64,000 nucleotides of DNA from Chelonoidis abingdonii (taxonomy: Eukaryota; Chordata; Testudines; Testudinidae). Under the pieces are notes generated by a model. That model made no database searches and was not told where the DNA came from. It worked only from the letters and a program-made list of their open reading frames with translations. The stretch spans positions 293,544,253 through 293,608,252 of the forward strand of contig NC_133770.1 in assembly GCF_003597395.2 (NCBI RefSeq), in the 5' to 3' direction. Below are positions 25,042 through 36,758 of this stretch, one piece after another (within the stretch, counting starts at the first letter, position 1; every line of letters begins with the position of its first letter). The position numbers and the translations under genes are program-made.

Positions 25042-25442
25042 CAGGGGTGACCAAACTGAGCCTGAGAAGGAGCCAGAATTTACCAATGTCTATTGCCAAA
25101 GAGCCACAGTAATACGTCAGCAGCCCCCACAGCAGCTCCCCACTCCCAGCAGCCGTGCCAATCAGTGCCTCCCCCTCCCTCCCTGCATCTCCCTATCAGC
25201 TGTTTTGTGGCATGCAGGAGGCTCGGGGGGGGGGGAGGGAGGAGGAGTGAGGACATGGCAGGCTATAGGGAGAGGGCGGGGCCTGTGGCAGAGTCAGGGA
25301 TTGAGCAGTGAGCATCCCCCCTGGCACATTGGAAAGTTGGCACCTGTAGCTCCAGCCCAGGAATCGGTGCCTACACAAGGAGCCGCATATTAACTTCTGA
25401 AGAGCTGCATGTGGCTCTGGAGCCACAGTTTGGCCACCCCTG
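25042..25442. mobile_element. Non-autonomous hAT, second copy, 7/8 TSD
   Basis: It starts CAGGGGTGACCAAACTG and ends CAGTTTGGCCACCCCTG, inverted repeats with a single mismatch. Flanks are CCTTATGC (25034-25041) and CCTTATGG (25443-25450). It is the same family as 6437-6836 throughout its length, and carries a poly-G run at about 25226-25236. Confidence 0.9.
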
Positions 25443-25632
25443 CCTTATGGCTTTAAAATACACTCATATGAATCTACACTCCCTTGCAGAGAGGAACTTT
25501 GAATTTCCAGGTTTTTCAACCATTTCCTTCTTGTTTTTGTTCTACTATATACAAAATTTCCCACACACAAGTACTCATGGCTTCCTCTAACTTCTTTCAA
25601 GAAGCTACACTGCTGAACTAGTTTTTTTTTTT

Positions 25633-25805
25633 AAAAGCAGCAAAGAATCCTGTGGCACCTTATAGACTAACAGACGTTTTGGAGCATGAGCTTTCGTGGG
25701 TGAATACCCACTTCATCGGATACATGTAGTGGAAATTTCCAGGGGCAGGTATGTATATGCAAGCAAGCTAGAGATAACATGGTTAGTTCAGTCAGGGAGG
25801 ATTCC
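25633..25805 (-). mobile_element. PLE insertion, left part before a misassembled join
   Basis: This is the terminal PLE sequence in reverse orientation, from 'aaaagcagcaaagaatcctg' through the stem region to 'gggaggat' inside the element. On the minus strand the core reads CCGATGA (U4 mutated), stem, GAAA. The left target repeat ACTAG plus a T run is at 25617-25632, and its partner is at 32331-32344. The two ends therefore belong to one insertion whose centre was replaced by the noisy block 25806-32200. Confidence 0.75.
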
Positions 25806-28800
25806 GATACTGAGCACGAGATAGAGCGGAAGAATTCTTCCGATCTTGCTTACAAAAACTCCTATAAGCCCAGAATGTTTAGTTTTTTGCAACAGTAACA
25901 CGACTCAATAAGCGGGTACGGCTATGACCTCCAATTCCTCTTCCAGACAGTCTCCTCCTAGCAGCATATGCCCATTGTATGTTGCAACCTGATTTTCTTC
26001 CTAAGTGGAGTACGTGCATGTCCTCATTGAATTCATCCTAGTTATACCTCAGACCATTTCCCAGGTGCAACATGTGAATTTAATCCGATTTCTCCCAAAG
26101 CAGGAACCCTCCAGATTTGGATGTCCCACAAACTTGATCATGTATCTCTAGCCGTACTAAATAACGGAGGAAAGAACTACACAGACCCAGACCCAGAACT
26201 GACCTGCTGGGCCCCACTTATAGTCCTCCAGTTTGACTGTGAACCATTGTACATCTCTGGGAAGGTTTTTTCACCAAAGCACCACCGTTATAGTAGCTCC
26301 AGATAGGTGTATCTGAGCATGGCTGTGAGGAACTAGGAAACTGCCCACCAGCAATAGGCAGGGAGAAAAGAAAGCGTTGCGCCGCATTATAACCTGCAGC
26401 AATGCCAAAGGCCTGGACGGGGAGAAAAAGGGGAGTGCAGCGCATTGGGAGCTAAACTCAAGAGGCAGGAGCTAGCTCCCTGTCTACCTGAGGGGAAGTG
26501 TCACGAGCCTGACAGCTGAAAGGCAGCACCAGGGAGGAAGACGTCTTCCCCAGCCAGCAAGCGGTGGAGCAGGATTCTAGAGCCTCTGGCAACCGGGGAA
26601 TGGGTTACGGAAGTCCAGAGAGCTCAGGGGGTTCAGCTTACCAAACCTAATGCTGCCCTGGCCGAAGGACCGGACCGATGCTGGACTGCCCAAGGTCCAT
26701 AAGGGGGCTACTGGAACAAAGCCACCCAATACTTGAACATAGAGCCATCCTCAAACGAAGGGAACAGTGAGGAGGTAGTGCTGAGGTGGATTTAAAGACT
26801 GCCTCGGAGGGCCCCCTGTTCAAGGGGGTTGGCTCAACAGGGCCCTGCTATGGACCTGGTGGATGATGTGTGATCTAGGCCCTCCAGTTCCTCACCGCCT
26901 AGAACTGATGCATCCTCGTACTAGGTAAAAGTCCAGAGTCAGAGTGCCACTCATTAGGCTGGGCTCTGCCCTCCAAGCTATCCCCTGTTGACAACAGCTT
27001 GATAGGTAAATAGATTCTAGCGTTATGGATCAGAGAGAGATATGAAACACATGATAAAGCTCTCTAATTTAAGCTAAGACACTCTTTAAACCAGAGACTG
27101 TTAAATCAGTCCACCTGGCGATGCAGATAGCAATATCTGATTTGAAAATTTCAGTAAGTAAAAATGTTCAAGTGGTAATAATCCTCACTGTAAGTGCAGT
27201 TATTTCTGTTTGCATTGTCTAGCTTTAACTCCAGCTATTATCTTGTAGACCCTTAACTGCAAACTGAAGGTCCGTTATAAATGGTTCCTAAGGAAGGACT
27301 CTAGACTGACAAGTCACCCTTAACCTTCTCTGTTACATAAATAGATGAGCTGTCTGAAATCGCACTCGAAGGCTGTTTCTACCTTTGATCTGTCTCTGGC
27401 GCTTCTCTGAATCTTCTTGAAATGGGGGACACCAACGGACATAGTATTCAGCATCGGTTGCACAGTACAAATACACAAAATGAGGTCTCCTAGTCCTACG
27501 CAGATTCCCTGTTTAATGCACCACAAATGCATAGCCTTTGGCCACAGCAGTGGCACTAGACTCCTTTCAACTGAATCCACCATACCCCAAATCCTGATCA
27601 CTGCGTTCCCAGGATAAAGTCCCACCATCACTGTAAGTATGACCTACATGCTTTGTCTCAGATGCATACATTACATTTGGCGATTAAAATGCATTTGTTG
27701 AAACAATGGAACGTGACCCTCGGTTGGATTGTACCTTCAGTCCGAAGCAGTAACGCTTGTCGTAAACAAGAAAAGAAGCTGTGACTGAGGGAAAGCCTCT
27801 AAGCTGAAAGTACTACTCAGGAAGAAACAACTTTTGAGTAATTACTGAAACCTAGGCACATAACAGCAACGCGCCGAAGTCCACCTGGGGACATTCATAT
27901 ACGGTTTGACCGGTCAGAGAGGCCCAGCAAATAAACTCAGATATGAAGGATGGCCTAACCTGAACAGAGAGGTATCCTCTCCGTAATCAAGAAGGGACAT
28001 AAGCGCAACCAAAAGGACAGACCCGCAGGAAGGTTGGAAGGACTCAAAACCACAAGGCCTCCATTGGAAGATGGGTGATCCCTTATAAGAACAGCTAACA
28101 TATAAGCGTTTATTGGGTCAAGGGATGCGTGCTCTGAATGCTTTTATTCAAATAAATACATTGCTATCAAGTGGCGGGCACTGGTAAACTTGGCCCAAAA
28201 ATGAACGCCCTGGGAGAATAACAGGATAGCGTTGCTGAACGAAACTTGACTTACTAAGGGTGAGACAGATGATTGCAGGTAGACAATGCAGCCTAAATCC
28301 GCCATCTGGACAACAAGAAGGAGTCCTGCTTGACTAGTATGTGTAGAGAGACTCTTGTAGAGGGCCCAGGGGCACAAGACTGTGAAGTTACTGAGCTAGC
28401 GCTGAGCTGAACGAGGATTCCATAAGGGCAAGTCAGTCCTAGTGGTCCATTACAACCAACAACTGAGAGCTGAAACCAAAGAACTCAGTGCAGAAAGGTT
28501 ATAAAGAGAAGAGCGGAGACAAGTCTGGCCCCGAGACCGGGCTTGCTTCACTTGAAACACGTGCAGTTGGCTTGGCTGGAGCAGTGGGTGGGAGAGCGGG
28601 GCGGGTGCAGCAGGGGCGGGGCCAATGAGAAAGAGAGAGGGCGGGCTGGAGGCGAGCAGCAGTCGGTGTAGGGCACCAAGAAATTGGTGCCCTAAATTCC
28701 TGGTGCCAGACGCAGCTTCATACTTGCATATGGTAAGGACAGCCTGGTTGGGTCCATGATTTCATACCTCTGAGCAACATAGCTGTTAACCAACTTTGGG

Positions 28801-31800
28801 AGACCAAGACCTGAGTGGCTGTACAATGCAGCTAGAATGTGTGCTGTGAGTATCTCATCCCAAGCCGCCCTGGATCAGGTTACAAACTCCCTATTGCTGG
28901 AAGCCTGAGGAGAGCCCATTATGGACTCTGGACGGAATGACTGCTGACGTGTATTGTTGGATGCCTTTTGCTGAGGACATTGAGGACGGAGGAAAATTGT
29001 GAAGCTCTGTCCTCTGGCTTCTTGAATGCCATGCTGCAGGACTGAACTTCTCTCGTGAAATGGAGGGAGAAATTTGCCTGTGTGAAAAAAGAATGAGGGG
29101 AGTAGTTGTTTACATTATATGTAGGCCCTTGTTTCAGTTTATTGAATTTCCCTGAAAATACTCAGGTTTGAAAAACCCATTACCAGGTTTACTGATTGGT
29201 TTTTTACAGCTGAATTTGTAACCCCCAAACTGTCATCCCTGCGCGGAAGGACAGATGAGGCTGCCTTCTGCAGGTGGGAGGCCCTCAGCAGTCCCTGGCC
29301 GGTGCACAACCCTGCACCAGGTAACTCTGCTGCACGGGGACTGGTTGCCAGTTGAGATCATAGAAGATAGAAGTTCGAAGAGAACCGCAGGAGGTCACTA
29401 GTCCAAAGCCCCTGCCAAAGCAAGACCAACCCCAACTAAATTCATCCAGCCAGGCTTTGCCAAAGCCGGCTTTAAAAACCTCTAAGGAAAAGAGATTCTA
29501 CAGCCCTCTAGGTAACCATTCAGTGCTTCACCACCGCCCCTAGTGAAAGAGTGTTCTTAATATCCAACCTAGATCTCCCCCCACTGCAGACTGAGCATTG
29601 CTCCTTGTCTGTCCATCTCCACCAGTGAGAACACCCCGCTCCATCCTCTTGGAAACCCCCTTTCAGGTAACTGAAGGTTGCCTACAATCCCATCACCTCT
29701 CTTCGCAGACTAATAAAACCGCCCAGTTCTCTCAGCCCTCCTCGAAGTCATGTCCAGCCTCCAAACATTCGTGAACTCCGCTGGACTCTCTCAAATTGCC
29801 TCATCCGTTCTGTAGTGAGGAGACCAAAGCAGGAAGCAATCCCAGAAGGCCTCAACCAGTGCTGAAATAAGGGGAATAATCACTTCCCTTAATCGCTGGT
29901 AATGCTCCTACTAAATCGGCCAATATGCCAATTGGCCTCTGCAACGAGACACCCTGCTGAACTCATATCCAGCTGCTCACCCTGTAATCCGCATCCTTTT
30001 CTGCGAATGTTGCTTACCAGTGGCCCAGCCTGTAGCGTCATAGGATCTGCCTTCCGAATTCCCAACTGCTCAGCAACAGGGACTCAGGGAGCTGAGACGC
30101 CCTCCCACCTCTACCTGCCCCCAGGATACCGGGCACCACCCCCCACTGCGTCGGCTGCACTACTGGGGAGTGAGATGGGTGGGAAGCCAAGTCTGCAGCC
30201 AAGAATCACCCACTGCTAACAGGTGATAGGCCGCAGAAGTGAAGGCTAGCATCACCACTATCCCAGGGCCACTGGCCCCCCATAGTACGGGCACCCCCAC
30301 TCCCACCTGCTGCTCCTGTGGGTACGCACCTCACCTCCTGTCCAATGAGTACTGGGAACCCCTCCCCCCAACCTGCTGGCCCTTTGTTTTTGTTGTTACC
30401 CATGTGGTTCCTCGTTTTACTTTGAATAAAGGCTGCAGTGACACTGTAAGAACTGGGGACGCTTAGGATATTATGAAATACCAATATTGTGAAATACAAA
30501 TGAGTTGTGCCAGATATCCATGTAAGGTATCTGAAAAAGTTAAAGTTGCCAGTATGATGACTTGTGTGTGTTGGATCCACGCCAGGTAGGGTAAATTTTA
30601 TATTTCGGTAGTCTGTAAGATCAAACTGTGCGAATACTGGGTGACACCCAGACCAGATAGCAGTGCACTGCCCTAGCCGCTGAGGCCCATCGAAGGGAGC
30701 AGCGACATAACAAACTGACATTGAAAAGGCAAGGATACACCTTGATGGAGTCAGCAAGGCAGGGCAGCTGAGCAGCGTCGGGGCCCCAATTCAAGAGTTC
30801 AACGGGTCCCACAGGATACTCGGAAAAAAACAACACAAATAAAAACAGGGACTTGAACGCACCTGGTGGCCGCCCTAGTCGTCAGAAGCCGGGTCTTCAC
30901 GCGCTCCAGGTCTTCGACAGCACTGAAAGACCCTGGCTGCGGGAAGGCCTGCTAAGACCGGACACGGAAGGACCCGCCGCCCAAGTGCTGCCCAAGACCA
31001 GAGCGCGGCCGGTGTCAAAAATGAAATGGAACCTCTAGCCAGAAGTTATCTCGGCCACAGGTTGCGCCCCTGAGGCCCTGTCCACGGCGGGGGCCCTCTA
31101 GCACAAGGGCCCCGATTCGGGGAAGTGGTGGAATGGCCAAAGCCAGCCTGCAGCAAGGCATCGCAGGGGATGCTATACAAATGCTGACTTCCAGGCCATG
31201 TGCTGGCAGCTGTTTGGAACAAAGGAAATACATGTGCATGGCAAAAAGAACAAAAGGCACGCATCTTCCCAATTAATCTTTAGCTGCTTCTTGGCTCATC
31301 CGCTTCTTATCTGAGAACTTCGACAAATGAAGCTCGAAAAAGGACGAAGATCGATCCAAGCGGGACGTATCCAGAGTGACTCAAGCCACAAACCTCACGT
31401 ACGCTAAGAACCTGATACGTGGACTTAAATCTTGTATGTACGACGTACTTTACCATTAAACAACTTCTTCTCTCTCTTGTTGTCTTATAAACTTATTTAA
31501 CATTAAAGGATTGGCTGCAGCTGGTAGGTGGTGATCCAAACTATACGACGGTGAGTGGCCTGAGCCGTTGGCCAGAAGAACCTTTTGTATGTGAGCAAAG
31601 TTTTAAAAAAAACTTCGCACGGAACTGGACCTAGGGCAGATTGGGAGCCAGAACGGGAGCAAAAAGGGGCCCTGTGATCCTTTTTACTTCTTAATAACCA
31701 GTGGGGGACCGAAACATTAGTTGGTGATGTGGGATTAAATTTCAGTGGTTACTCCCTAAACTGGTGGGTATCTCCTCCCCGTGCAGCCCTGCCCGACCTG

Positions 31801-32200
31801 GCATTTCCAAATAGGCTGCCATCACCGCTGGGTCACACGAAAATGAATGGAAAATTTAACCCAAAACAACACTGAAAACAAAGAGTCTTAAGTAGTCGCA
31901 CTGAAACAGAGTAATGGAACAAAGAGAACGTCTATGTAAGAACAACACCCGCAGAGTACTGCATAAAAAGTATTAAAAAAAGTTTTCAATAAATAATCAA
32001 ATCTAATTGCAGAGGTTGTAGTATTAAAGTAGTCTTAATCACAATGAGGACTCAGTAACTCAACAGAGGTAGGGTTGTTACAGAGTGGGTAGTGAGATCG
32101 TACGGCATTCTGCAGGAGGGCAAACTAGATATCAAAGGCCCCCTCCTGACCTTAAATGGCTGAGTCGATAATGCCCTTAAAAACTCGGTAACTGTAATCT
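25806..32200 (+). repeat. Noisy direct copy of 16431-23297, probable misassembly
   Basis: The block follows 16431-23297 in the same order and orientation, including the CR1 pieces, the solo LTR (about 26325-26990 here), the CR1 3' end (about 29355-30065) and the hAT (about 30760-31155). It is about 470 bp shorter. The differences are scattered one- to few-base deletions and insertions at a density and type unlike normal decay, and unlike the neighbouring sequence. This matches an unpolished single-molecule read. No feature in the block should be counted as independent, and its small open frames are by-products. Confidence 0.85.
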
Positions 32201-32330
32201 GCCAATGCATCTGATGAAGTGGGTATTCACCCACGAAAGCTCATGCTCCAAAACATCTGTTAGTCTATAAGGTGCCGCAGGATTCTTTGCTGCTTTTACA
32301 GATCTAGACTAACACAGCTACCCCTCTGAT
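32201..32330 (+). mobile_element. PLE insertion, right part
   Basis: This is the terminal PLE segment in sense orientation, ending 'acacagctacccctctgat'. It is followed by the target repeat ACTAGTTTTTTTTT (32331-32344), matching 25617-25632. It contains the best-preserved hammerhead-like core in the window. Confidence 0.8.
32211..32248 (+). ncRNA. Hammerhead-like ribozyme core in PLE end
   Basis: In order: CTGATGA (32211-32217), a stem GTGGGT with loop and ACCCAC (32219-32234), GAAA (32235-32238), then GC-TCAT-GC forming a minimal helix III with T at 32247 and C at 32248 as the expected cleavage position. All conserved core positions of a hammerhead are present. Helix I pairing between the bases before CTGATGA and those after 32248 is poor, so activity is doubtful. 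Penelope-like elements are known to carry hammerhead motifs at their ends. Confidence 0.55.
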
Positions 32331-32344
32331 ACTAGTTTTTTTTT

Positions 32345-33474
32345 AATCCACAGTTAAAATCCAATTAGAACAGTGCCCCATAATTCTGACACTGTTTATT
32401 CTAAAGGTTCTTTGTTTGCGCTTAACTTTGAATTGATGGTGTATAGCATATTCTTGAAAGCTGTGAGCCATTTAGGTCATATCTATATGGGGACTTTTAT
32501 GTGATTTAAACTGTGTACATGGCTCTATTTAAAAGTTGCAGAGTTTGTCTGACTGGTGTGGATGGGGCTATTGTGAATGTATTTTAAATACTGCACCTTT
32601 AATTTCCAAAAGACTGCTGCCTGCAGTGTCAGGTGTCATTTTGTGTAATGGAGGAATGCAGCTCCTTCACAGGAAACAAACACAGCGCTTCACTGAGACT
32701 TTAGTTTTGTCCTTTCTTGTTTTCTTTAAATTAAAATCATTCAGGCTGAAAGCGTAGGCTTATTCTGTGTGTATGGAAAAGAGAGGCCAAACTTCACTAG
32801 AAAAACCTTTAGTTTCCCAATAAAATAAAACCTTCATATAAAAACATGTTGAACAACACAGTAAAAAATACATTCTAGGGAATGATCCAGAATTGTTTGT
32901 CTGTTTGTTCATTTTTTGTATTTTGTCTAAATGCTAAATTGTGAGCTCTCTGGAATATAGGGTCTGTCTTTGTGGTCTTTATACAATATCTAATACAGTC
33001 CCTCATCAGTTGCTACCCTAATGGAAATAAATAAGTTTCAAGGGGATGAACTAGGTGATCTAATATAAAGTAATGAAATGTAATAACTTACAATTAATAA
33101 AATCTTGTAAAGGAAAGCATGCAGATCCAATTCCTACAGAGATTCCTGCTGCCTGTGTTTTATAATCATGGGGCAAGGAAGGGTGGGTGGGCTCAAAACC
33201 TGAAAACAACCTTGCTGTTTAGAGTTAAGACCTGACCCTGCACCCCTGACTCTTATAAACAGTCACACTGTCTTCAGTAGGACAACTTGTGTACATAAGG
33301 GCTGCAGGTTCAATTCTTTAGATCCTTCCTCCGCTGTGTTGTTGTGTGTGTGGACTTTGTCAATGACTCATTCCTTTCTGGAAGCAGCAGTGCCATGCAT
33401 TCAGTAACTGGCTCTGCTTCTTGCAACTTGTAAAGTTACTTGGAATTATCCTGTAGTTTATACTAATGGGATGG
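32345..33474. other. Gene-free stretch, nothing firm
   Basis: About 32640-32790 resembles 8430-8590 and is probably an old repeat. Otherwise it is AT-rich sequence with no supported gene, RNA or boundary. Confidence 0.4.
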
Positions 33475-34035
33475 CTCACCCAGCTATGGCCTCCCTTAAG
33501 AAAATGTGGAAAAACTGTGGCAGCTCGAAATGTACCACGGTGCAACTGGTGAAAACTCCAATTTTCTCCATAGTTATTTATGGATGTGACTCATGGGAAG
33601 TTAATGCTGCTGAGAAGAAGAAACTTGATGCTTCTGAAATGTGGTGTTAGTGAAGACTCTTGTGTATCTCCTGGATGGGAAAAAAAGAAGAAAGCTTATG
33701 TTAAAAATATTGGAGAGATGAAGACCTGATTTGGAAAACAGACACAAACGTACATACTTTAGTAACATTAGGCGTAGAGATGGCAATAACCTTGGGAAAG
33801 TTATTATGGAAGGAATAGTGGAAAGTTATTTTAATAGGGGATGACCAGCAAGGAGATGGATGGATGGTATGCAGCAGATCACTAGAAGGTCAGCTGCTGA
33901 ATGGTCAAATTAGCAGTGGATCATGAAGTCATCGGGAAATCCTGCTATAAAGTCATTGCTATCCAGACATGAACAAATGGATTTGCTTACTCGTGAAGAA
34001 TACTGTGACTTTATACACCCACAGGAACATGCCAA
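33475..34035 (+). mobile_element. RTE-type LINE fragment, C-terminal polymerase region
   Basis: Conceptual reading of the plus strand, with shifts, gives MASLKKMWKNCG, then FSIVIYGCDSWEVNAAEKKK and LDASEMWC, and further on RRWMDGMQQIT. This is the order found after the palm domain in RTE-clade and related LINEs. The many stops show that it is old, and no frame exceeds 60 codons. It lacks the catalytic motifs, which lie upstream in the family and are not present here. Confidence 0.6.
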
Positions 34036-34632
34036 GTAGCACTAAGGGACTCTCCAAACAGAAGCTTGTATTATTCTGTATTATGCAATCAGAATAATAC
34101 AATAGGATTTTTTTTTCAAATTATTCAAAAGTACAGGAGCATTCTAAGGACAAACGGGCCATTTCCCAAGTTGGCAGGTCTTTAGCTACCTAAATCTTTA
34201 TAGCCACTTAAAAACCAGTAGACAGTCACTGTGGCCTTGGCTACACTTGAGTTACAGCACTGGTGGTGGCTTTATAGCGCTGTAACTCACTCTCTGTCCA
34301 CACTGACAAGGCCCATACAGCGCTGTACCTCCATGGTTACAGCGCTGCTTGTACTCCACCTCCACAAGATGAATAAAGAGTATAGTGCTGCTGCTGTAGG
34401 ACTGCGCCGCCAGTGTGGCCACCCAAAGTGCTCTCATTGGCCTCCAGAAGTATTTGGCAGTATCCCAGAATGTCTTTCTAGCCACTCTACTCATCAGTTC
34501 GAACTCTACTGCCCTGGCCTCAGGTGACCAACCATCAGACCCGCCCTTTAAATTCCCTGGGAATTTTAAAAATCCCCTTCCTGTTTGCTCAGCCAGGTGT
34601 GGAATGCAATCAGTGAATCTTTCCAGGTGACC

Positions 34633-36320
34633 ATGCCTCCACGTGCCAAACAAGCCCCAGCATGGAGTAATGGCGAGTTGCTGAACCTCATCAATGTTTG
34701 TGGGGAGGAAGCTCTCCAGTCCCAGCTGCGCTCCAGCTGTAGGAACTACGATACCTTTGGGCAGATATCATGGGCCATGATGGAAAAGGGCCATGACCGG
34801 GATGCACTGCAGTGCAGGGTTAAAGTGAAGGAGCTGCGGAGTGCCTACTGCAAAGCCTGGGAGGGAAACCGCTGCTCCAGTGCTGCCCCCACGACCTACC
34901 ATTTCTACAAAGAGTTGGACCCGATACTTGGGAGTGACCCCACCTCCACTCTGAGCACCACTGTGGACACTTCAGAGCAGGAGGAGGAGGAAAGCGAGAG
35001 TGAGGGTACTGGGGCAGGGGGAGACACCCTGGAGTCCCTGGATGCATGCAGCCAGCAGCTCTTCTCAAGCCAGGAGGAAGGTAGCCAGTCGCAGCAGCTG
35101 GTACTTGGTGGAGGACAAACAGAGGAGCAGGTTCCTAGTAAGCGGCTTTTATTTTCAGGAAGGAAATTTTTCGAGAGAGGAGGGTTAGGGCTGCATGCAT
35201 GCATGCCTAGATGCGGAATAGCATATTGATGTGGTCTATCATGTTGCGGTAATTGGCCTCGATAATCTCTTCAAAAGTCTCATCCACAACATGGGCAATG
35301 CGCTTCCGTAGGTTTATTGGGAGAGCTGCCGTGGTCCTTGTCCCAGTCAGGATAACGTGTCCGTGCCACTGTGCTGCGAGGGGTGGGAGGACCATTGCTG
35401 CACACAGGCAAGCTGCATAGGGGCCAGGGCGGAAGCTGCATTGCAGTAGAAGACCCTCCCTTGCTTCCCAGGTCACCCTCAGCAGCTAAATATCTTGCAG
35501 GATAAACTCCTGTGGAAAATGTTGGGACAGTGTTCAGTGTACGTGTCCCCTGCAGCTGTTGGCTTTCCCCAAGGCAGAGAAACCCAGAGGGCAGTACAGC
35601 CCTGAAGCAATCAGTCCCCCTTACTCACCATTTCGGGGCTTCCATGGGTTAGGTGTGCTCTCTTTGGGATGGGAAAATTATGCTATTGTGAAGACTGTGT
35701 GCGCCCTCTTTAAGTGCGAGGGAATCGTTTCTCTGTCTGGTATAAACAATGCTGCCTCTGTTAAGTGTTGCATTTTGCCTTTACAGATGCAACCTTGAGA
35801 TCTCAGCTGTCTGTGTTATCACCGGCTGAGAGACTGCAAAAACATCAGAAGAGACCGTGAAAAAGCAAAGATGACATGCTGCATGAAGTGATGCATCAGT
35901 CTCTCACAGAGAATCAAAAATTGCAGGTGTGGAGGAAGAGGGAAAGCAGGATCCACCAGGAAAATGCAGTGCACCGGAAGCAAAGCACGGAGTGGCTGAT
36001 AAGCATCCTGGAGCGCTAAGCGGATTCTATCCAGGTGCTCGTAGCCATGCAAGTGGAGCACCACCGTCCCTGCCCCACCCCCGCAGCCCTTGTCCCAAAG
36101 CTCTTTCCCTTGTGCCCTCATGTCAGCTCTAACCCCACTTCCCCAGCATCCAGGTTCTTACCACCACCAGCTGCCTCCAACACCTGTATGTTCACCAACC
36201 AGCCCTGAGAACTACGACCCTTACCTTCTGCACTCAACCCCCATCACCATGGAGTATAGCCATCCTGAAGTGCAGCACTCATTGCACAGCACTCCAGACA
36301 GGACATATGCAAATCTGTGA
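34633..36320 (+). pseudogene. Harbinger SANT/Myb-like accessory gene, broken
   Basis: This is the second gene of a PIF/Harbinger transposon, coding for a nuclear DNA-binding partner of the transposase. Exon 1 (34633-35137) starts MPPRAKQAPAWSNGELLN and has a trihelix/SANT-like module: tryptophan near residue 11, then YDTFGQISWAM and CRVKVKELRSAYCKAWEG over about residues 10-85. An acidic glutamate/serine-rich linker follows. The start was chosen at MPP because family proteins begin there; an in-frame ATG lies 16 codons upstream. A donor GTAAGC is at 35138 and an acceptor TTTACAG ends at 35786. Exon 2 opens with ATLRSQLSVLSPAERL but meets TGA at 35858 and TAA at 36017 before the family C-terminus HSTPDRTYANL at 36320. 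Two in-frame stops make an intact product unlikely. Confidence 0.8.
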
Positions 36321-36565
36321 GCGTGCTGTTCCCCACCCCACCCCCTTGCCCTTTCTGATTCCCAAAAAGTTGTGTTTCTTTCAATAAAAATTAATTTTCT
36401 TTTCAATAAATGAATTCTTGGCTTTGAAAACAGTCTTTATTATTGCAGAAAGTCAAAGATATCTTAGCCCAGGAAAGAAACAGCCACTGCAAATCAGCTT
36501 AGCAAACACAGATTCTTACTAGCATTGTAACCACTGCACTTCACTCCCTTGCAAGGCACCAAACA

Positions 36566-36733
36566 TTACTGTTGGTTTTCAGCCGCAAATTCCTCCCTCA
36601 AGGCATCCCTAATCCTTGCAGCCCTGTGCTGGGCCTCTCTAGTAGCCCTGCTCTCTGGCTGTGCAAATTCAGCCTCCAGGCGTTGAACCTCCGAGGTCCA
36701 TTCCTGACTGAATGTTTCACCCTTCCCTTCACA
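36566..36733 (-). pseudogene. Harbinger transposase, C-terminal end
   Basis: The minus strand from 36733 to the TAA at 36566 encodes the end of a DDE-type Harbinger transposase, with readable pieces GETFSQEWTSEV and RIRDALREEFAAENQQ. The rest of the protein should lie to the right but is interrupted by the gap. Its N-terminus is on the far side of the artefact (46355-46751, same strand), and the middle is represented only in the noisy inverted block at about 44340-45060. It converges on the SANT-like gene. Confidence 0.75.
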
Positions 36734-36758
36734 NNNNNNNNNNNNNNNNNNNNNNNNN
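36734..36758. other. 25-N assembly gap
   Basis: Exactly 25 unknown bases. Some long-read gap-filling pipelines use a fixed 25-N run to mark a gap whose fill overshoots the expected size; that fits the noisy sequence that follows, but the pipeline used here is inferred. Confidence 0.95.

Larger units (their letters stand above)
34233..36733. mobile_element. PIF/Harbinger element, left segment
   Basis: The left terminal repeat starts at 34233 (GGCCTTGGCTACACTTG). The matching right terminus ends at 47128 and reads GGGTATGGCTACACTTG on the opposite strand. A TGT triplet lies immediately outside each end (34230-34232 and 47129-47131), which fits the 3-bp target duplication of Harbinger elements. 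This segment holds the SANT-like gene on the plus strand and the transposase C-terminus on the minus strand, the convergent arrangement of two-gene Harbingers. It is cut at the 25-N gap. Confidence 0.85.

Noticed and set aside
25226..25236. Poly-G run as a regulatory quadruplex
   Set aside because: It is a single run inside a non-autonomous hAT, without the spaced G runs needed for a quadruplex.
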